64,000 nucleotides of DNA from Microbacterium galbinum (GTDB lineage: Bacteria > Actinomycetota > Actinomycetes > Actinomycetales > Microbacteriaceae), in the NCBI RefSeq assembly GCF_023091225.1, contig NZ_JAHWXM010000001.1, positions 992,001 through 1,056,000 on the forward strand. The letters run 5' to 3'. Under the pieces are notes generated by a model that worked only from the letters and a program-made list of their open reading frames with translations, was not told the DNA's origin and ran no database searches. The first letter of the stretch is position 1, and the number at the start of each line of letters is the position of its first letter. The position numbers were made by a program, and so were the translations under genes. Below are positions 1-8,489 of this stretch, piece after piece.

Positions 1-46
1 GAGCGGCCGCGTCGATCCGGCGCTCGAGCGAGGTGGCGCGTTGCAT
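1..46 (-). CDS. Partial gene at the left edge, start only
   Basis: Only the first 15 codons lie in the window. They read MQRATSLERRIDAAA and the frame runs off the left edge. The start is supported by a TACGCT hexamer at 58-53 followed by six bases and ATG, the same leaderless geometry seen at many better supported genes here. The product cannot be named. It would be divergent from nothing and downstream of the PHP gene on the same strand. Confidence 0.4.
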   Translation of the reverse strand, partial: MQRATSLERRIDAAA

Positions 47-52
47 CGGGCG

Positions 53-58
53 AGCGTA
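53..58 (-). promoter_or_regulatory. -10 hexamer TACGCT of the left-edge gene
   Basis: TACGCT, six-base spacer, then ATG at 46. This fits a leaderless start. Confidence 0.4.
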
Positions 59-114
59 TCGACGACGACGGCGAGAGCGCCGGGAGTCGACCGCCAGTAT
101 GCCGGGAAGCCCCG

Positions 115-990
115 TCAGGGGTAGCGCGGTGTGGTACCGGAGGCGCGCGCGATCAGGCGCTCGACCATCTCGTCGCTCGTGGTGTTCTCCCCGGGCCGGT
201 TGGGCTTGCCGCTGCCGTGGTAGTCGCTGGAGCCGGTGACGATGAGATCGCGTCGAGCGGCGAGTTCGCGCAGCAGGGCCTTCCCTGCCTCGGTGTTCTC
301 CCGATGGTCGATCTCGAAGCCGCCGAGCCCCGCGTCGATCAGCTGCTCCAGGAACGACATCGGCATCATACGGTCGCGACCGGAGGTCACCGGGTGGGCG
401 ATGATCGCCACTCCCCCGGCGTCCGTGATGAGCCGGACGGCGGTGAGCGGATCCGGCGCGTAGTGCGGCTCGTAATACCCCTCGCGCGGATGCAGGATGC
501 CGTCGAACGCCTCGGTGCGATCGCGGACGATTCCTCGTGCGACGAGCGCATCCGCGATGTGCGGGCGACCGACCGTCGCGTCCGGCGTGGTCTGGGCGAG
601 CACGTCGTCCCAGTGCAGGTCGTAATCGCGGCCGATGCTGCGGACGATCCGCTCGGCCCGGCCGATGCGGTCGCCGCGGATGCGATCCGTCTCCGCCCGC
701 AGGGCCGCGTCGTCGGGGTCGAACAGGTAGCCCAGCACGTGGACGCTGCGCCAGTCGTGCTTCGCCGACAGTTCCATCCCCGGCAGGAAGGTCATTCCCA
801 GCGCCGCCGTCGCCTCCGCCGCCTCGCCCCAACCGGTCGTGCGGTCGTGGTCGGTGAGCGCGATCGTGCGCAGTCCGTGCGCGTGCGCCTGGCGCACGAC
901 CTCGGCCGGCGCCTCGGTTCCGTCGGAGTGATTCGAGTGCAGATGCAGGTCGGCGGGACCGACGAATCGACGGGGGTGCTCAGGGGCCAT
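115..990 (-). CDS. PHP-domain phosphoesterase (TrpH/RNase AM-like)
   Basis: A 291-residue cytoplasmic metal-dependent phosphoesterase of the PHP superfamily. The N-terminus carries the metal-binding DLHLHSNHSDGTE motif, followed by ALTDHDRTTG near residue 45, IIAHPV in the middle and SSDYHG near the C-terminus, which are the usual PHP ligands. The closest named relatives are TrpH/YciV enzymes, which release 5' nucleotides from short RNAs or hydrolyse 3',5'-nucleoside bisphosphates; the exact substrate here is inferred. The ATG at 990 is chosen because it sits six bases after TACGCT; the frame stays open further upstream but that stretch overlaps the opposite promoter. Confidence 0.85.
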   Translation of the reverse strand: MAPEHPRRFVGPADLHLHSNHSDGTEAPAEVVRQAHAHGLRTIALTDHDRTTGWGEAAEATAALGMTFLPGMELSAKHDWRSVHVLGYLFDPDDAALRAETDRIRGDRIGRAERIVRSIGRDYDLHWDDVLAQTTPDATVGRPHIADALVARGIVRDRTEAFDGILHPREGYYEPHYAPDPLTAVRLITDAGGVAIIAHPVTSGRDRMMPMSFLEQLIDAGLGGFEIDHRENTEAGKALLRELAARRDLIVTGSSDYHGSGKPNRPGENTTSDEMVERLIARASGTTPRYP

Positions 991-996
991 CCTCCG

Positions 997-1002
997 AGCG
1001 TA
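997..1002 (-). promoter_or_regulatory. -10 hexamer TACGCT of the PHP gene
   Basis: TACGCT, spacer CGGAGG, ATG at 990. The transcript would start at or next to the start codon. Confidence 0.6.
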
Positions 1003-1077
1003 CCGAGCGGTGCGGAGGGCGGGCGCACGGGAGCGCAGTCCCGCCTGTCGCGGCAGGGACTTCACAGGCGGCGCTCC

Positions 1078-1083
1078 TAGGCT
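1078..1083 (+). promoter_or_regulatory. -10 hexamer TAGGCT of the endonuclease/phosphatase gene
   Basis: TAGGCT followed by a seven-base GA-rich spacer and ATG at 1091. Confidence 0.55.
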
Positions 1084-1090
1084 GGAGGGG

Positions 1091-2113
1091 ATGTTTCGCC
1101 TCCTCGGAATCCTGATCACCGTGCTGTTCGCCGCCGCCACGGCCGTCGTGGTGTGGCCGCAGTTCTTCCGGCTGGAGCAGACCTATCCCTTCGCGCAGGT
1201 CGTCGCGGCGCGCGGTGTGGTGCTGGGCATCTTCGTGGTGATCGCGCTCCTGGCGCTGCTGCTGCTACTCGCCCGCCCGCTGCGCGGCTTCGCCGCCTCG
1301 ATCCTCATCGTCGCGCTGCTCGGAGCCGGAGCGACCGGAATCATCGGAGCGACCCGCGGATTCGGCACGTCGGCCCTCCCCGACAAGACGGAGACGAGCG
1401 TCCGTGTTCTGACCTGGAACACCGCCGGCGAGGCGGTGTCGGCCGACCAGATCGCCCAGGAGATCCTCGACCAGGGAGCCGATATCGTCGCGCTCCCCGA
1501 GACGACCGAGGCCGTGGGCGAGCGCATCGCGCTCATGCTGCGCGAGCAGGGGCATCCGATGTGGGTGCACCACGTGCAGTTCCGCCCCGACGTGCCCGAC
1601 GGCCCGCAGTCCTGGCAGACGACCGTCCTGGTCTCCCCCGACCTCGGGGAGTACTCGGTCATCGAATCGTCGCAGGACGGCACGAGCAACACCGGCTCGG
1701 TGCCCAGCGTCGTGCTGATGCCGGTCGACGGGAGCGGGCCCACGGTCGTGGCGGTGCACGCCGTGGCCCCCCGCGTGGAGGAGATGCAGCAGTGGCAGTC
1801 CGATCTCCAGTGGATCGCCGACCAGTGCCCCGCGGGCGATTTCATCCTCGCGGGCGACTTCAACGCGACGATCGACCACATGGCCGGTCTCGGCGTCGAG
1901 GGCGGTGACATCGGGTACTGCCGCGATGTCGCTTCGCGCACCGGGAACGGAGTCGTCGGAACCTGGCCCAGCTCGCTGCCCCCGTTGGCGGGCGCGCCGA
2001 TCGATCATGTGATGGCCTCGCAGAACTGGACGCCCACCGGTTCGGTCGTGCTCGACGACGCCGGCGGCAGCGATCACCGTGCCCTCGTGGTGCAGCTCGA
2101 GCCCGCCGGCTGA
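1091..2113 (+). CDS. Membrane-anchored endonuclease/exonuclease/phosphatase-family protein
   Basis: A 340-residue protein with about three hydrophobic helices in the first 100 residues, then an endonuclease/exonuclease/phosphatase domain. The catalytic signatures are visible in order: LTWNTAGE, ALPETTE, LAGDFNATID and a terminal SDHRALV. The helices should place the hydrolase domain on one membrane face, probably outside. The family cleaves phosphodiesters or phosphomonoesters of nucleic acids, lipids or sugars, and the substrate cannot be read from sequence. The ATG at 1091 is favoured by the TAGGCT box just upstream; a longer reading would overlap the PHP promoter. Confidence 0.85.
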   Translation: MFRLLGILITVLFAAATAVVVWPQFFRLEQTYPFAQVVAARGVVLGIFVVIALLALLLLLARPLRGFAASILIVALLGAGATGIIGATRGFGTSALPDKTETSVRVLTWNTAGEAVSADQIAQEILDQGADIVALPETTEAVGERIALMLREQGHPMWVHHVQFRPDVPDGPQSWQTTVLVSPDLGEYSVIESSQDGTSNTGSVPSVVLMPVDGSGPTVVAVHAVAPRVEEMQQWQSDLQWIADQCPAGDFILAGDFNATIDHMAGLGVEGGDIGYCRDVASRTGNGVVGTWPSSLPPLAGAPIDHVMASQNWTPTGSVVLDDAGGSDHRALVVQLEPAG

Positions 2114-2137
2114 GAGGCGGCGTGCATCCCCGAGTGA

Positions 2138-2143
2138 GAGACT
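2138..2143 (+). promoter_or_regulatory. -10 hexamer GAGACT of pepP
   Basis: GAGACT, six-base spacer TTGAGG, ATG at 2150. The hexamer has the invariant A and T but is otherwise weak. Confidence 0.4.
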
Positions 2144-2149
2144 TGAGGG

Positions 2150-3562
2150 ATGAGCACCGCAGCAGAACGCGACACGATCGCCGAACCCGACGTCGAGAAC
2201 AGCAACACGAATCGCAAGCAGCCGTTCCCGCAGGGCTTCCTCGACACCATCTCGACCGGGTGGGCCGAGCGTCCCGAGACGCTTCCCGGCGCGCGCGAGC
2301 AGGCACCCTACGCCGCCGTGCGCCGCGCCGCGCTCTCGGCCGCGTTCCCCGGTAAGCGCCTCGTCATCCCGGCGGGCTCCCTCAAGCAGCGCAGCAACGA
2401 CACCGACTACGTGTTCCGTGCGCACTCCGCCTTCGCGCACCTCACCGGCTGGGCATCCGACACCGAGCCCGACTCGGTGCTCGTCTTCGACCCGACCGAC
2501 GACGGTCACGACGTGACCCTGTACTTCCGCGAGCGTGCCGACCGCACCACGACCGAGTTCTACGCCGACGCCACCGTCGGAGAGTTCTGGATCGGACCAC
2601 GCCCCTCGCTGGCCGGTGTCGCCGCCGACCTCGCCCTCACCACCGCGCACCTGGCCGAGTTCGCGCCGGCCGAGGGAGAGCTGGTGCTCGATGAGGACGA
2701 GACGCTGACCCGTACGGTCTCCGAGCTGCGCCTCATCAAGGACGACTTCGAGATCGCCGAGATGCGACGTGCGGTCGAGATCACCGCCGCGGGCTTCGAC
2801 GACATCATCCGCGAGCTCCCCTCCGCCGTGGCGCACGCGCGCGGCGAGCGCGTCGTCGAGGGCGTGTTCCACCGCCGGGCACGCGAGGACGGCAACGGAG
2901 AGGGATACGACACCATCGCCGCCTCCGGGCCCCACGCCTGCTACCTGCACTGGACCCGCAACGACGGCGCCGTGGTGCCCGGCGATCTGATCCTCGTCGA
3001 CGCCGGTGTCGAGGCCGACAGCCTCTACACCGCCGACATCACCCGCACGCTGCCCGTCTCCGGCACGTTCACCGATGTGCAGCGCCGTGTCTACGAAGCC
3101 GTGCGCGAAGCGGCCGACGTCGCCTTCGCCGCCGCGAAGGTCGGGGTGCGCTTCCGCGACATCCACGCTGCGGCCATGACCGTGATCGCCGCTCGCGTCG
3201 CGGAGTGGGGTCTGCTCCCCGTCACGGCCGAGGAGGCCCTCGACGCCGACGCCGGCGGCCAGCACCGCCGCTACATGGTGCACGGCACCTCGCACCACCT
3301 CGGCATCGACGTGCACGACTGCGCCCAGGCTCGCCGCGAGATGTACTACGACGGCATCGTCGCCCCGGGCATGGTGTTCACGATCGAGCCCGGCCTGTAC
3401 TTCCAGATCGACGATCTCACCGTCCCCGCCGAACTCCGCGGGATCGGCGTGCGCATCGAGGACGACATCCTCATGACCGAGGACGGTCCCGTCAACCTCT
3501 CGGCCGGCATCCCCCGCACGGCCGACGAGATCGAGGCCTGGATCGCCCGCGTCCAGAGCTGA
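2150..3562 (+). CDS. pepP: Xaa-Pro aminopeptidase (aminopeptidase P, M24B)
   Basis: A 470-residue cytosolic metallopeptidase that removes an N-terminal residue preceding proline, completing breakdown of imported peptides. The N-terminal half is the aminopeptidase P N domain, with FRAHSAFAHLTGW. The C-terminal pita-bread domain shows the metal ligands in VDAGVEADSLYTADITRT, HGTSHHLG, TIEPGLY and the final GVRIEDD. Length is normal for PepP. It fits with the two peptide importers further along the window. Confidence 0.95.
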   Translation: MSTAAERDTIAEPDVENSNTNRKQPFPQGFLDTISTGWAERPETLPGAREQAPYAAVRRAALSAAFPGKRLVIPAGSLKQRSNDTDYVFRAHSAFAHLTGWASDTEPDSVLVFDPTDDGHDVTLYFRERADRTTTEFYADATVGEFWIGPRPSLAGVAADLALTTAHLAEFAPAEGELVLDEDETLTRTVSELRLIKDDFEIAEMRRAVEITAAGFDDIIRELPSAVAHARGERVVEGVFHRRAREDGNGEGYDTIAASGPHACYLHWTRNDGAVVPGDLILVDAGVEADSLYTADITRTLPVSGTFTDVQRRVYEAVREAADVAFAAAKVGVRFRDIHAAAMTVIAARVAEWGLLPVTAEEALDADAGGQHRRYMVHGTSHHLGIDVHDCAQARREMYYDGIVAPGMVFTIEPGLYFQIDDLTVPAELRGIGVRIEDDILMTEDGPVNLSAGIPRTADEIEAWIARVQS

Positions 3563-3573
3563 TCCCTCGGGAG

Positions 3574-4242
3574 TCAGATCCGGGCGGCGAAGTCCACGAG
3601 GAGGGGCGCGAGCCCGGCACCGATATCGGATGCCGGACGCTTGCGCCCCTTCACCTCGAAGCTGTGACCTCCGCCGTCGATCCAGGCGACGCGCGCATCC
3701 CGGCAGGTCTCGAAGACCTCCTCGAACTGCGTGAGCGGCTGGATGAACGGGTCGTTCGAGCCCTCGATGAACAGCTGGGGCACGGCGATCGCCGGCAGAT
3801 GCTCGGCGCGCAGCTTCTCGGGGGCGCCCGGCGAGTGCAACGGATAGCCGAGATAGACGAGAGCGTCGACGTCGAGTCCCTCGGCCACGGCCATCGAGGC
3901 CATCCGGCCGCCGTACGACTTGCCGGCCGCGATGATCCGCGCCGTCGGGTCGAGCTCCCGCTCCGCGGCGACGGCGGCGCGCCACGTCGCGATCGCGTGC
4001 GCGGCGGGGCCCGGCATCCGTCGCCCCTGCTCCACGTAGGGGAAGTTGAACCGAGCGGTCGAGAACCCGGCCTCCGTCAACGCCGCGGCGAGCCCGGTGA
4101 GGAACGGGTGGTCCATTCCGGCGCCCGCACCGTGCGCGATCAGGATCGTCGTACGCCCCTCGCCCGGGGTGCGCTCGACCGAGACCTGCGTTCCACCTGC
4201 GGGCAGGGCGACCTCGAACGACGAGCGTCCGGATGCGAGCAT
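3574..4242 (-). CDS. Alpha/beta hydrolase, KANL3/Tex30-like
   Basis: A 222-residue alpha/beta hydrolase of the KANL3/Tex30 or dienelactone-hydrolase-like type. Visible catalytic elements are the oxyanion stretch IAHGAGAGMDHP, the nucleophile elbow GKSYGGRM, the acid in EGSNDPF and the histidine in GGGHSFEVKG. The substrate is unknown. Its ATG at 4242 shares one base with the stop codon of the upstream stress-protein gene (TGATG), so translation is probably coupled. Confidence 0.85.
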   Translation of the reverse strand: MLASGRSSFEVALPAGGTQVSVERTPGEGRTTILIAHGAGAGMDHPFLTGLAAALTEAGFSTARFNFPYVEQGRRMPGPAAHAIATWRAAVAAERELDPTARIIAAGKSYGGRMASMAVAEGLDVDALVYLGYPLHSPGAPEKLRAEHLPAIAVPQLFIEGSNDPFIQPLTQFEEVFETCRDARVAWIDGGGHSFEVKGRKRPASDIGAGLAPLLVDFAARI

Positions 4243-4949
4243 CAGGCGGGCTCGGGCGTACCTGCAGCGGGAGCGTCGCCCTCGCCCGGCTTCGCGGGCT
4301 TACCCTTGTCGTCGGCCTCGGGCGCGGTCGGCGCGTCCGCTCCGGGAGCGACCGGTGCGGCGGGCCGCGGCGGGATCACCGGTTCGCCGGAGGGCACGGG
4401 CGCCTGGCCCTGGCTCCCCGGCGTGATCCGCTCGCCGTAGCGCGGGGGCTCGTCGAGATCGACGGGCGGGCGCACGGGCGCCTGGCGGGCGGTCCCCAGC
4501 GCCTGACGAGCCTTCGCCAGCGACGCCGGCAGCACCGTGACCTCGTAGTGGTCGGCCGCCAGCTGCGTCACACTCGCGAAGTCGCGACGTCGGCGGACGA
4601 TCGCGAAGGTCACGAGGCTGAGGATCATGCCGATCGCCACGCCGATGAGCACGAAGCCCAGGAACAGCTGGATCGGGACCTCGGGGTTGCCGATCACGAG
4701 GATCGCCGAGAGGAAGAGACCGATGAGCACGCCGTTCACCGCGCCGGAACGCGCGGCCGTCGCGTAGCCGAGGCGACCGGTGATGCGCTCGACCGTGCGG
4801 ACGCCCTGGCCCACGATCGCGATGTCACGGGCGGGGATCTCGGCGGCGATCAGCGTCGACACGGTCTTCTGCGCGGTGGCGTAGTCACGGGTGGACGCCA
4901 CCATCTCGCCGGTGTCGGCGCTGTTCACGGGACGGTTGAGCATGCTCAT
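4242..4949 (-). CDS. General stress protein 17M-like membrane protein
   Basis: A 235-residue protein. Residues 10-75 resemble the YflT/GSP17M general stress domain (TGEMVASTRDYATAQKTVS, then DIAIVGQGVRTVERI). Two hydrophobic helices follow at about 80-125, and the last 85 residues are a proline/alanine-rich tail. The role is inferred as envelope stress. The ATG at 4949 lies six bases after GACAAT; a second ATG two codons later is possible. It forms a two-gene unit with the hydrolase downstream. Confidence 0.75.
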   Translation of the reverse strand: MSMLNRPVNSADTGEMVASTRDYATAQKTVSTLIAAEIPARDIAIVGQGVRTVERITGRLGYATAARSGAVNGVLIGLFLSAILVIGNPEVPIQLFLGFVLIGVAIGMILSLVTFAIVRRRRDFASVTQLAADHYEVTVLPASLAKARQALGTARQAPVRPPVDLDEPPRYGERITPGSQGQAPVPSGEPVIPPRPAAPVAPGADAPTAPEADDKGKPAKPGEGDAPAAGTPEPA

Positions 4950-4955
4950 CCGCCC

Positions 4956-4961
4956 ATTGTC
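4956..4961 (-). promoter_or_regulatory. -10 hexamer GACAAT of the stress-protein gene
   Basis: GACAAT, spacer GGGCGG, ATG at 4949. Confidence 0.45.
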
Positions 4962-5024
4962 CCACGCCTCGATGCGCGCGTCCTCGGAGCGTCGATCCGG
5001 GGGACGCCCCGGGGCCGCGCGGAC

Positions 5025-5030
5025 TACGCT
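5025..5030 (+). promoter_or_regulatory. -10 hexamer TACGCT of the PRC-CBS operon
   Basis: TACGCT, spacer GGGTGG, GTG at 5037; a clean leaderless arrangement that also fixes the start codon. Confidence 0.6.
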
Positions 5031-5036
5031 GGGTGG

Positions 5037-6308
5037 GTGAGCACACAACGGGTATTCGCCGCGCGCCTGGCCGGTTGCGCCGTCTTCGACCCCGTGGGCG
5101 ACCGGCTCGGCAAGGTCCGAGACGTCGTCATCGTGTACCGAAGTACCGCGGCCCCCCGCGTGATCGGCCTCGTCGTCGAGATCCCGGGCCGTCGCCACGT
5201 CTTCCTGTCGATCGGTCGGGTCACCTCGATCCGCTCCGGTCAGGTCATCAGCACCGGGCTCATCAACGTGCGCCGCTTCTCGCCGCGCGCCGGCGAGGTG
5301 CGCGTCCTCGCCGAGATGCTGGGGCGCCGCGTCAGCTTCGCCGACGGCAGCGGCACGGCCGTGATCGAAGACGTCGCCATCGAGCCGAATCGACTCGGCG
5401 AGTGGGCCGTCAGCCAGCTGTTCCTCCGGAAGCCGAAGACCAGTGCCTCGCCGTTCGCGAAGGGCTCGACGACCTTCGCCGCCTGGAGCGAGGTCACCGA
5501 GGAGCGCGCGCCCGGTGAGTCGCAGTCCGCCGAACAGCTCGTGGCGTCGTACTCCGAGCTGCACGCGGCCGACCTCGCCAACACGCTCCTCGATCTGCCG
5601 CAGCAGCGCATGATCGAGGTCGCCGAGGAGCTGTCCGACGACCGCCTCGCCGACGCCATGGAGGAGATGCCCGAGGACGAGCAGGTGCACATCCTCGACC
5701 GCCTCGGCGACGAGCGCGCCGCCGACATCCTCGACCAGATGGAACCGGACGACGCGGCCGACCTGCTCGCCCAGCTCCCGCCGAACCGCCTGGAGCACCT
5801 CCTCGAGCTCATGGAGCCGGAGGAGGCCGAAGACGTGCGCATGCTGCTGCGCTACGGCCCCGACACCGCCGGCGGGCTCATGACGCCCGAGCCGATCGTG
5901 CTCTCGGCCGACGCGACGGTCGCCGAGGCGCTCGCGCTGATCCGCCGCCACGAGCTGCACCCCGCCCTCGCGGCCGCGGTCTTCGTCACCCTTCCCCCGT
6001 TCGAGACCCCGACGGGCCGCCTCCTCGGCGTCGTGCACTTCCAACGGATGCTGCGCTACCCGCCGCACGAGCGCCTCGGCGCGATCGTCGACGACAGTCT
6101 CGAACCGGTGTCCGCCACGGCCTCCGCGGCCGAGGTCGCCCGTCTGCTGGCCAGCTACGACCTCGTCTCGCTCCCCGTCGTCGATGCCGCGCACCGGCTC
6201 GTCGGTGCGATCAGCGTCGACGATGTGCTCGACTACCTGCTGCCCGACGACTGGCGCACGCACGATGTCGATGAGGTGTCGGACGACACGACCACGGAGG
6301 TGCGCTGA
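5037..6308 (+). CDS. PRC-barrel / MgtE_N / CBS-pair protein without membrane domain
   Basis: A 423-residue soluble protein. Residues 1-150 look like tandem PRC-barrel repeats (DRLGKVRDVVI, then FADGSGTAVIEDVAI). Residues about 170-280 form an MgtE N-terminal superhelical domain with repeated LPxxR and MEPxxAxDLL units, and 285-410 are two CBS modules. The channel domain of MgtE magnesium transporters is absent, so this is not a transporter itself. Conserved actinobacterial homologues exist beside mrp. A magnesium- or nucleotide-sensing role is inferred. Its TGA overlaps the next ATG by one base. Confidence 0.85.
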   Translation: MSTQRVFAARLAGCAVFDPVGDRLGKVRDVVIVYRSTAAPRVIGLVVEIPGRRHVFLSIGRVTSIRSGQVISTGLINVRRFSPRAGEVRVLAEMLGRRVSFADGSGTAVIEDVAIEPNRLGEWAVSQLFLRKPKTSASPFAKGSTTFAAWSEVTEERAPGESQSAEQLVASYSELHAADLANTLLDLPQQRMIEVAEELSDDRLADAMEEMPEDEQVHILDRLGDERAADILDQMEPDDAADLLAQLPPNRLEHLLELMEPEEAEDVRMLLRYGPDTAGGLMTPEPIVLSADATVAEALALIRRHELHPALAAAVFVTLPPFETPTGRLLGVVHFQRMLRYPPHERLGAIVDDSLEPVSATASAAEVARLLASYDLVSLPVVDAAHRLVGAISVDDVLDYLLPDDWRTHDVDEVSDDTTTEVR

Positions 6309-6877
6309 TGGCCCGCTCCCCCCGCCTCGACGCCCCGCTCGGGCGCGGCACGACCCGTCAGCGTCCGACCTCGCGCGACCGCTTCGGACGGTTCACCGAG
6401 TGGGTCGCCCGCGCGATGGGCACACCGGCGTTCCTGCTGATCCTCAGCCTGTTCTGCATCCTGTGGATCGTGTGGAACACGATGTCGCCCACGAGCCTGC
6501 GGTTCGACGACGCCGCCCTCGGATTCACCGCTCTGACCCTCGTGCTCTCGTTGCAGGCCTCCTACGCCGCGCCGCTGATCCTGCTCGCGCAGAACCGGCA
6601 GGACGACCGTGACCGGGTGCAGATCGAGCAGGACCGTCAGCGCGCCGAGCGGAACCTCGCCGACACCGAGTACCTCGCCCGCGAGATCGTCGCGCTGCGC
6701 ATGGCGCTCGAGGAGCGCAACTCGCACGTCGTCACGCGCGACGTGCTGCGACAGGAGCTCAAGGCGCTGCTCGCCGACCTCGGTGACCACGACGCGGACC
6801 CCGAGGCCCCCGCGGCCTCCCCCGCGCCGACCACGGGGCCGGTGGCGACGCGGCCTCCGCGTCGTCCGCGCGCATGA
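6308..6877 (+). CDS. DUF1003 membrane protein
   Basis: A 189-residue protein with two hydrophobic helices at about 38-55 and 65-90 and the DUF1003 signature ASYAAPLILLAQNRQDDRDR, followed by a charged probable coiled coil (about 95-155) and a proline-rich tail. The function of the family is not established. It is sandwiched in an overlapping operon (TGATG at its start, ATGA at its end), which suggests a joint role with the PRC-CBS protein. Confidence 0.85.
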   Translation: MARSPRLDAPLGRGTTRQRPTSRDRFGRFTEWVARAMGTPAFLLILSLFCILWIVWNTMSPTSLRFDDAALGFTALTLVLSLQASYAAPLILLAQNRQDDRDRVQIEQDRQRAERNLADTEYLAREIVALRMALEERNSHVVTRDVLRQELKALLADLGDHDADPEAPAASPAPTTGPVATRPPRRPRA

Positions 6878-7995
6878 CGTCCGCCGATGACGTCCGACGC
6901 GCGGTCGCCGCGGTATCCGATCCGGAACTCCGACGTCCGATCGGCGACCTCGACATGGTGCGCGACATCGTCGTGGAGGGCGGCAGCGCCACCGTCGGGA
7001 TCGTCCTGACGATCGTCGGATGCCCGGCCGCGACGAAGATCGAGTCCGATGTGCGCCGTGCCGCGGCATCCGTTCCCGGCATAGACGCCGTCGAGGTCGA
7101 GGTCGGGGTGATGACGCCCGAGGAGCGCAAGCGCCTGACCGAGAAGCTGCGCGACGGCAGGGCACCCCGCCAGATGCCCTTCGGCCCGGACTCGCTGACC
7201 CGCGTGATCCTCGTCTCCAGCGGCAAGGGCGGCGTCGGCAAGTCGACCGTCACCGCGAATCTCGCCGTCGCCCTCGCCGACCTCGGCCTCGCGGTCGGCC
7301 TCGTCGACGCGGATGTGCACGGCTTCTCCATCCCCGGGTTGCTGGGCATCCCCGCCGGCACGCAGCCGACGCGCATCGACGACCTCATGCTGCCGCCGGT
7401 CGCGCACGGGGTGAAGACCATATCGATCGGGATGTTCCTGCGCGAAGGCGAGGGCGTGGTCGCCTGGCGCGGCCCCATGCTGCACCGCACCGTGTCGCAG
7501 TTCCTCACGGACGTGCACTTCGGCGACCTCGACATCCTGCTGATCGACATGCCGCCGGGCACCGGCGACATCGCCATCTCGATCGGACAGCTGCTGCCGC
7601 ACGCCGAGGTGCTCGTGGTGACGACCCCGCAGGCGGCCGCCGCCGAGGTCGCCATCCGCAGCGGACTCGTCGCCCGCCAGACCGGCCAGCGCGTGATCGG
7701 GGTGGTCGAGAACATGGCGGGGCTCACCCTTCCCGACGGGACCGTGGTCGATCTGTTCGGTGCGGGCGGTGGAGCCGCGGTCGCGGAGGCGCTGTCGTCC
7801 GACGGAGCCGACGTCCCCCTGCTGGCCTCGATCCCCCTGAGCCCCGCGCTGCGCGCCGGCGGGGATGCGGGTGCTCCGGTCGTGCTGGATGCCGAGACGG
7901 ATGCCGCGGCCACGACCATCCGCGCCCTCGCACGTTCCCTGGCCGGGCGCGGGCGCGGACTCGCCGGTCGCCCGTTGCCGATGTCGCTCGGCTGA
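6874..7995 (+). CDS. mrp: Mrp/NBP35-type iron-sulfur carrier ATPase
   Basis: A 373-residue protein. Residues 1-90 are a MIP18/DUF59 domain with VGCPAAT; residues 110-350 are a deviant P-loop ATPase with Walker A GKGGVGKST at 117-125 and the switch IDMPPGTGD. The family binds and hands over [4Fe-4S] clusters in the cytosol. The C-terminal CxxC found in many Mrp proteins is missing here; the equivalent position reads GLTLPDGTVVDLFG. This appears usual in actinobacterial Mrp. The gene starts inside the DUF1003 stop (ATGA). Confidence 0.92.
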   Translation: MTSADDVRRAVAAVSDPELRRPIGDLDMVRDIVVEGGSATVGIVLTIVGCPAATKIESDVRRAAASVPGIDAVEVEVGVMTPEERKRLTEKLRDGRAPRQMPFGPDSLTRVILVSSGKGGVGKSTVTANLAVALADLGLAVGLVDADVHGFSIPGLLGIPAGTQPTRIDDLMLPPVAHGVKTISIGMFLREGEGVVAWRGPMLHRTVSQFLTDVHFGDLDILLIDMPPGTGDIAISIGQLLPHAEVLVVTTPQAAAAEVAIRSGLVARQTGQRVIGVVENMAGLTLPDGTVVDLFGAGGGAAVAEALSSDGADVPLLASIPLSPALRAGGDAGAPVVLDAETDAAATTIRALARSLAGRGRGLAGRPLPMSLG

Positions 7996-8025
7996 GGTCG
8001 CGACCGCCGTAGATCGCCGATGCGA

Positions 8026-8400
8026 TCAGGTGGCTTCGAGATCGAAGGGCGGAAGCTCGCCGGGAGTGAACCTCTGCGGCGGGGTGCGCGGCTCGGGCTC
8101 CGCGATGGCGGCGGCCGCCGCCATCGGATGCGTCGGAGGGGTCGGCTCCTCGAGGAGGGCGTCCCGGATGATGCGACGGGGGTCGTACTGGCGGGGATCG
8201 AGCTTGCGCCAGTCGACGTCGTCGAGCTCGGGGCCCATCTCGTCGCGCACGCGGGTGCGCGTGTCGCGGAGGTACTCCCCGGCGCGGCGCACGACCTTGG
8301 CGAAGCCCTCGGCCATGCGCGGAAGGCGTTCGGGGCCCACGATGAGCACCGCGATGAGACCGATCAGCAGAAGCTTCTCGAAGGTCAACCCGAACTGCAT
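8026..8400 (-). CDS. tatB: Sec-independent protein translocase TatB
   Basis: A 124-residue Tat translocase subunit. It has one N-terminal membrane helix (about 8-22), the family hinge VGPERLP, then an amphipathic helix and an acidic, proline-rich tail. TatB binds twin-arginine signal peptides with TatC at the cytoplasmic membrane. The subunit could be called TatA/B from sequence alone, but length and its place beside mrp, as in mycobacteria, favour TatB. ATG at 8400 follows TAGCCT plus six bases. Confidence 0.88.
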   Translation of the reverse strand: MQFGLTFEKLLLIGLIAVLIVGPERLPRMAEGFAKVVRRAGEYLRDTRTRVRDEMGPELDDVDWRKLDPRQYDPRRIIRDALLEEPTPPTHPMAAAAAIAEPEPRTPPQRFTPGELPPFDLEAT

Positions 8401-8406
8401 CTGTCC

Positions 8407-8412
8407 AGGCTA
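8407..8412 (-). promoter_or_regulatory. -10 hexamer TAGCCT of tatB
   Basis: TAGCCT, spacer GGACAG, ATG at 8400; leaderless geometry. Confidence 0.5.
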
Positions 8413-8448
8413 CCGCCGCGCCTGCGCTCCGCGTGCGCACCGAGCCAA

Positions 8449-8454
8449 TACGCT
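8449..8454 (+). promoter_or_regulatory. -10 hexamer TACGCT of the O-methyltransferase gene
   Basis: TACGCT would start a transcript near 8461 with a 30-base leader carrying GGGAGGA ahead of ATG 8490. Confidence 0.5.
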
Positions 8455-8489
8455 GGGAGGAGTCACAGCGTGGACGGGAGGATCAGGTC

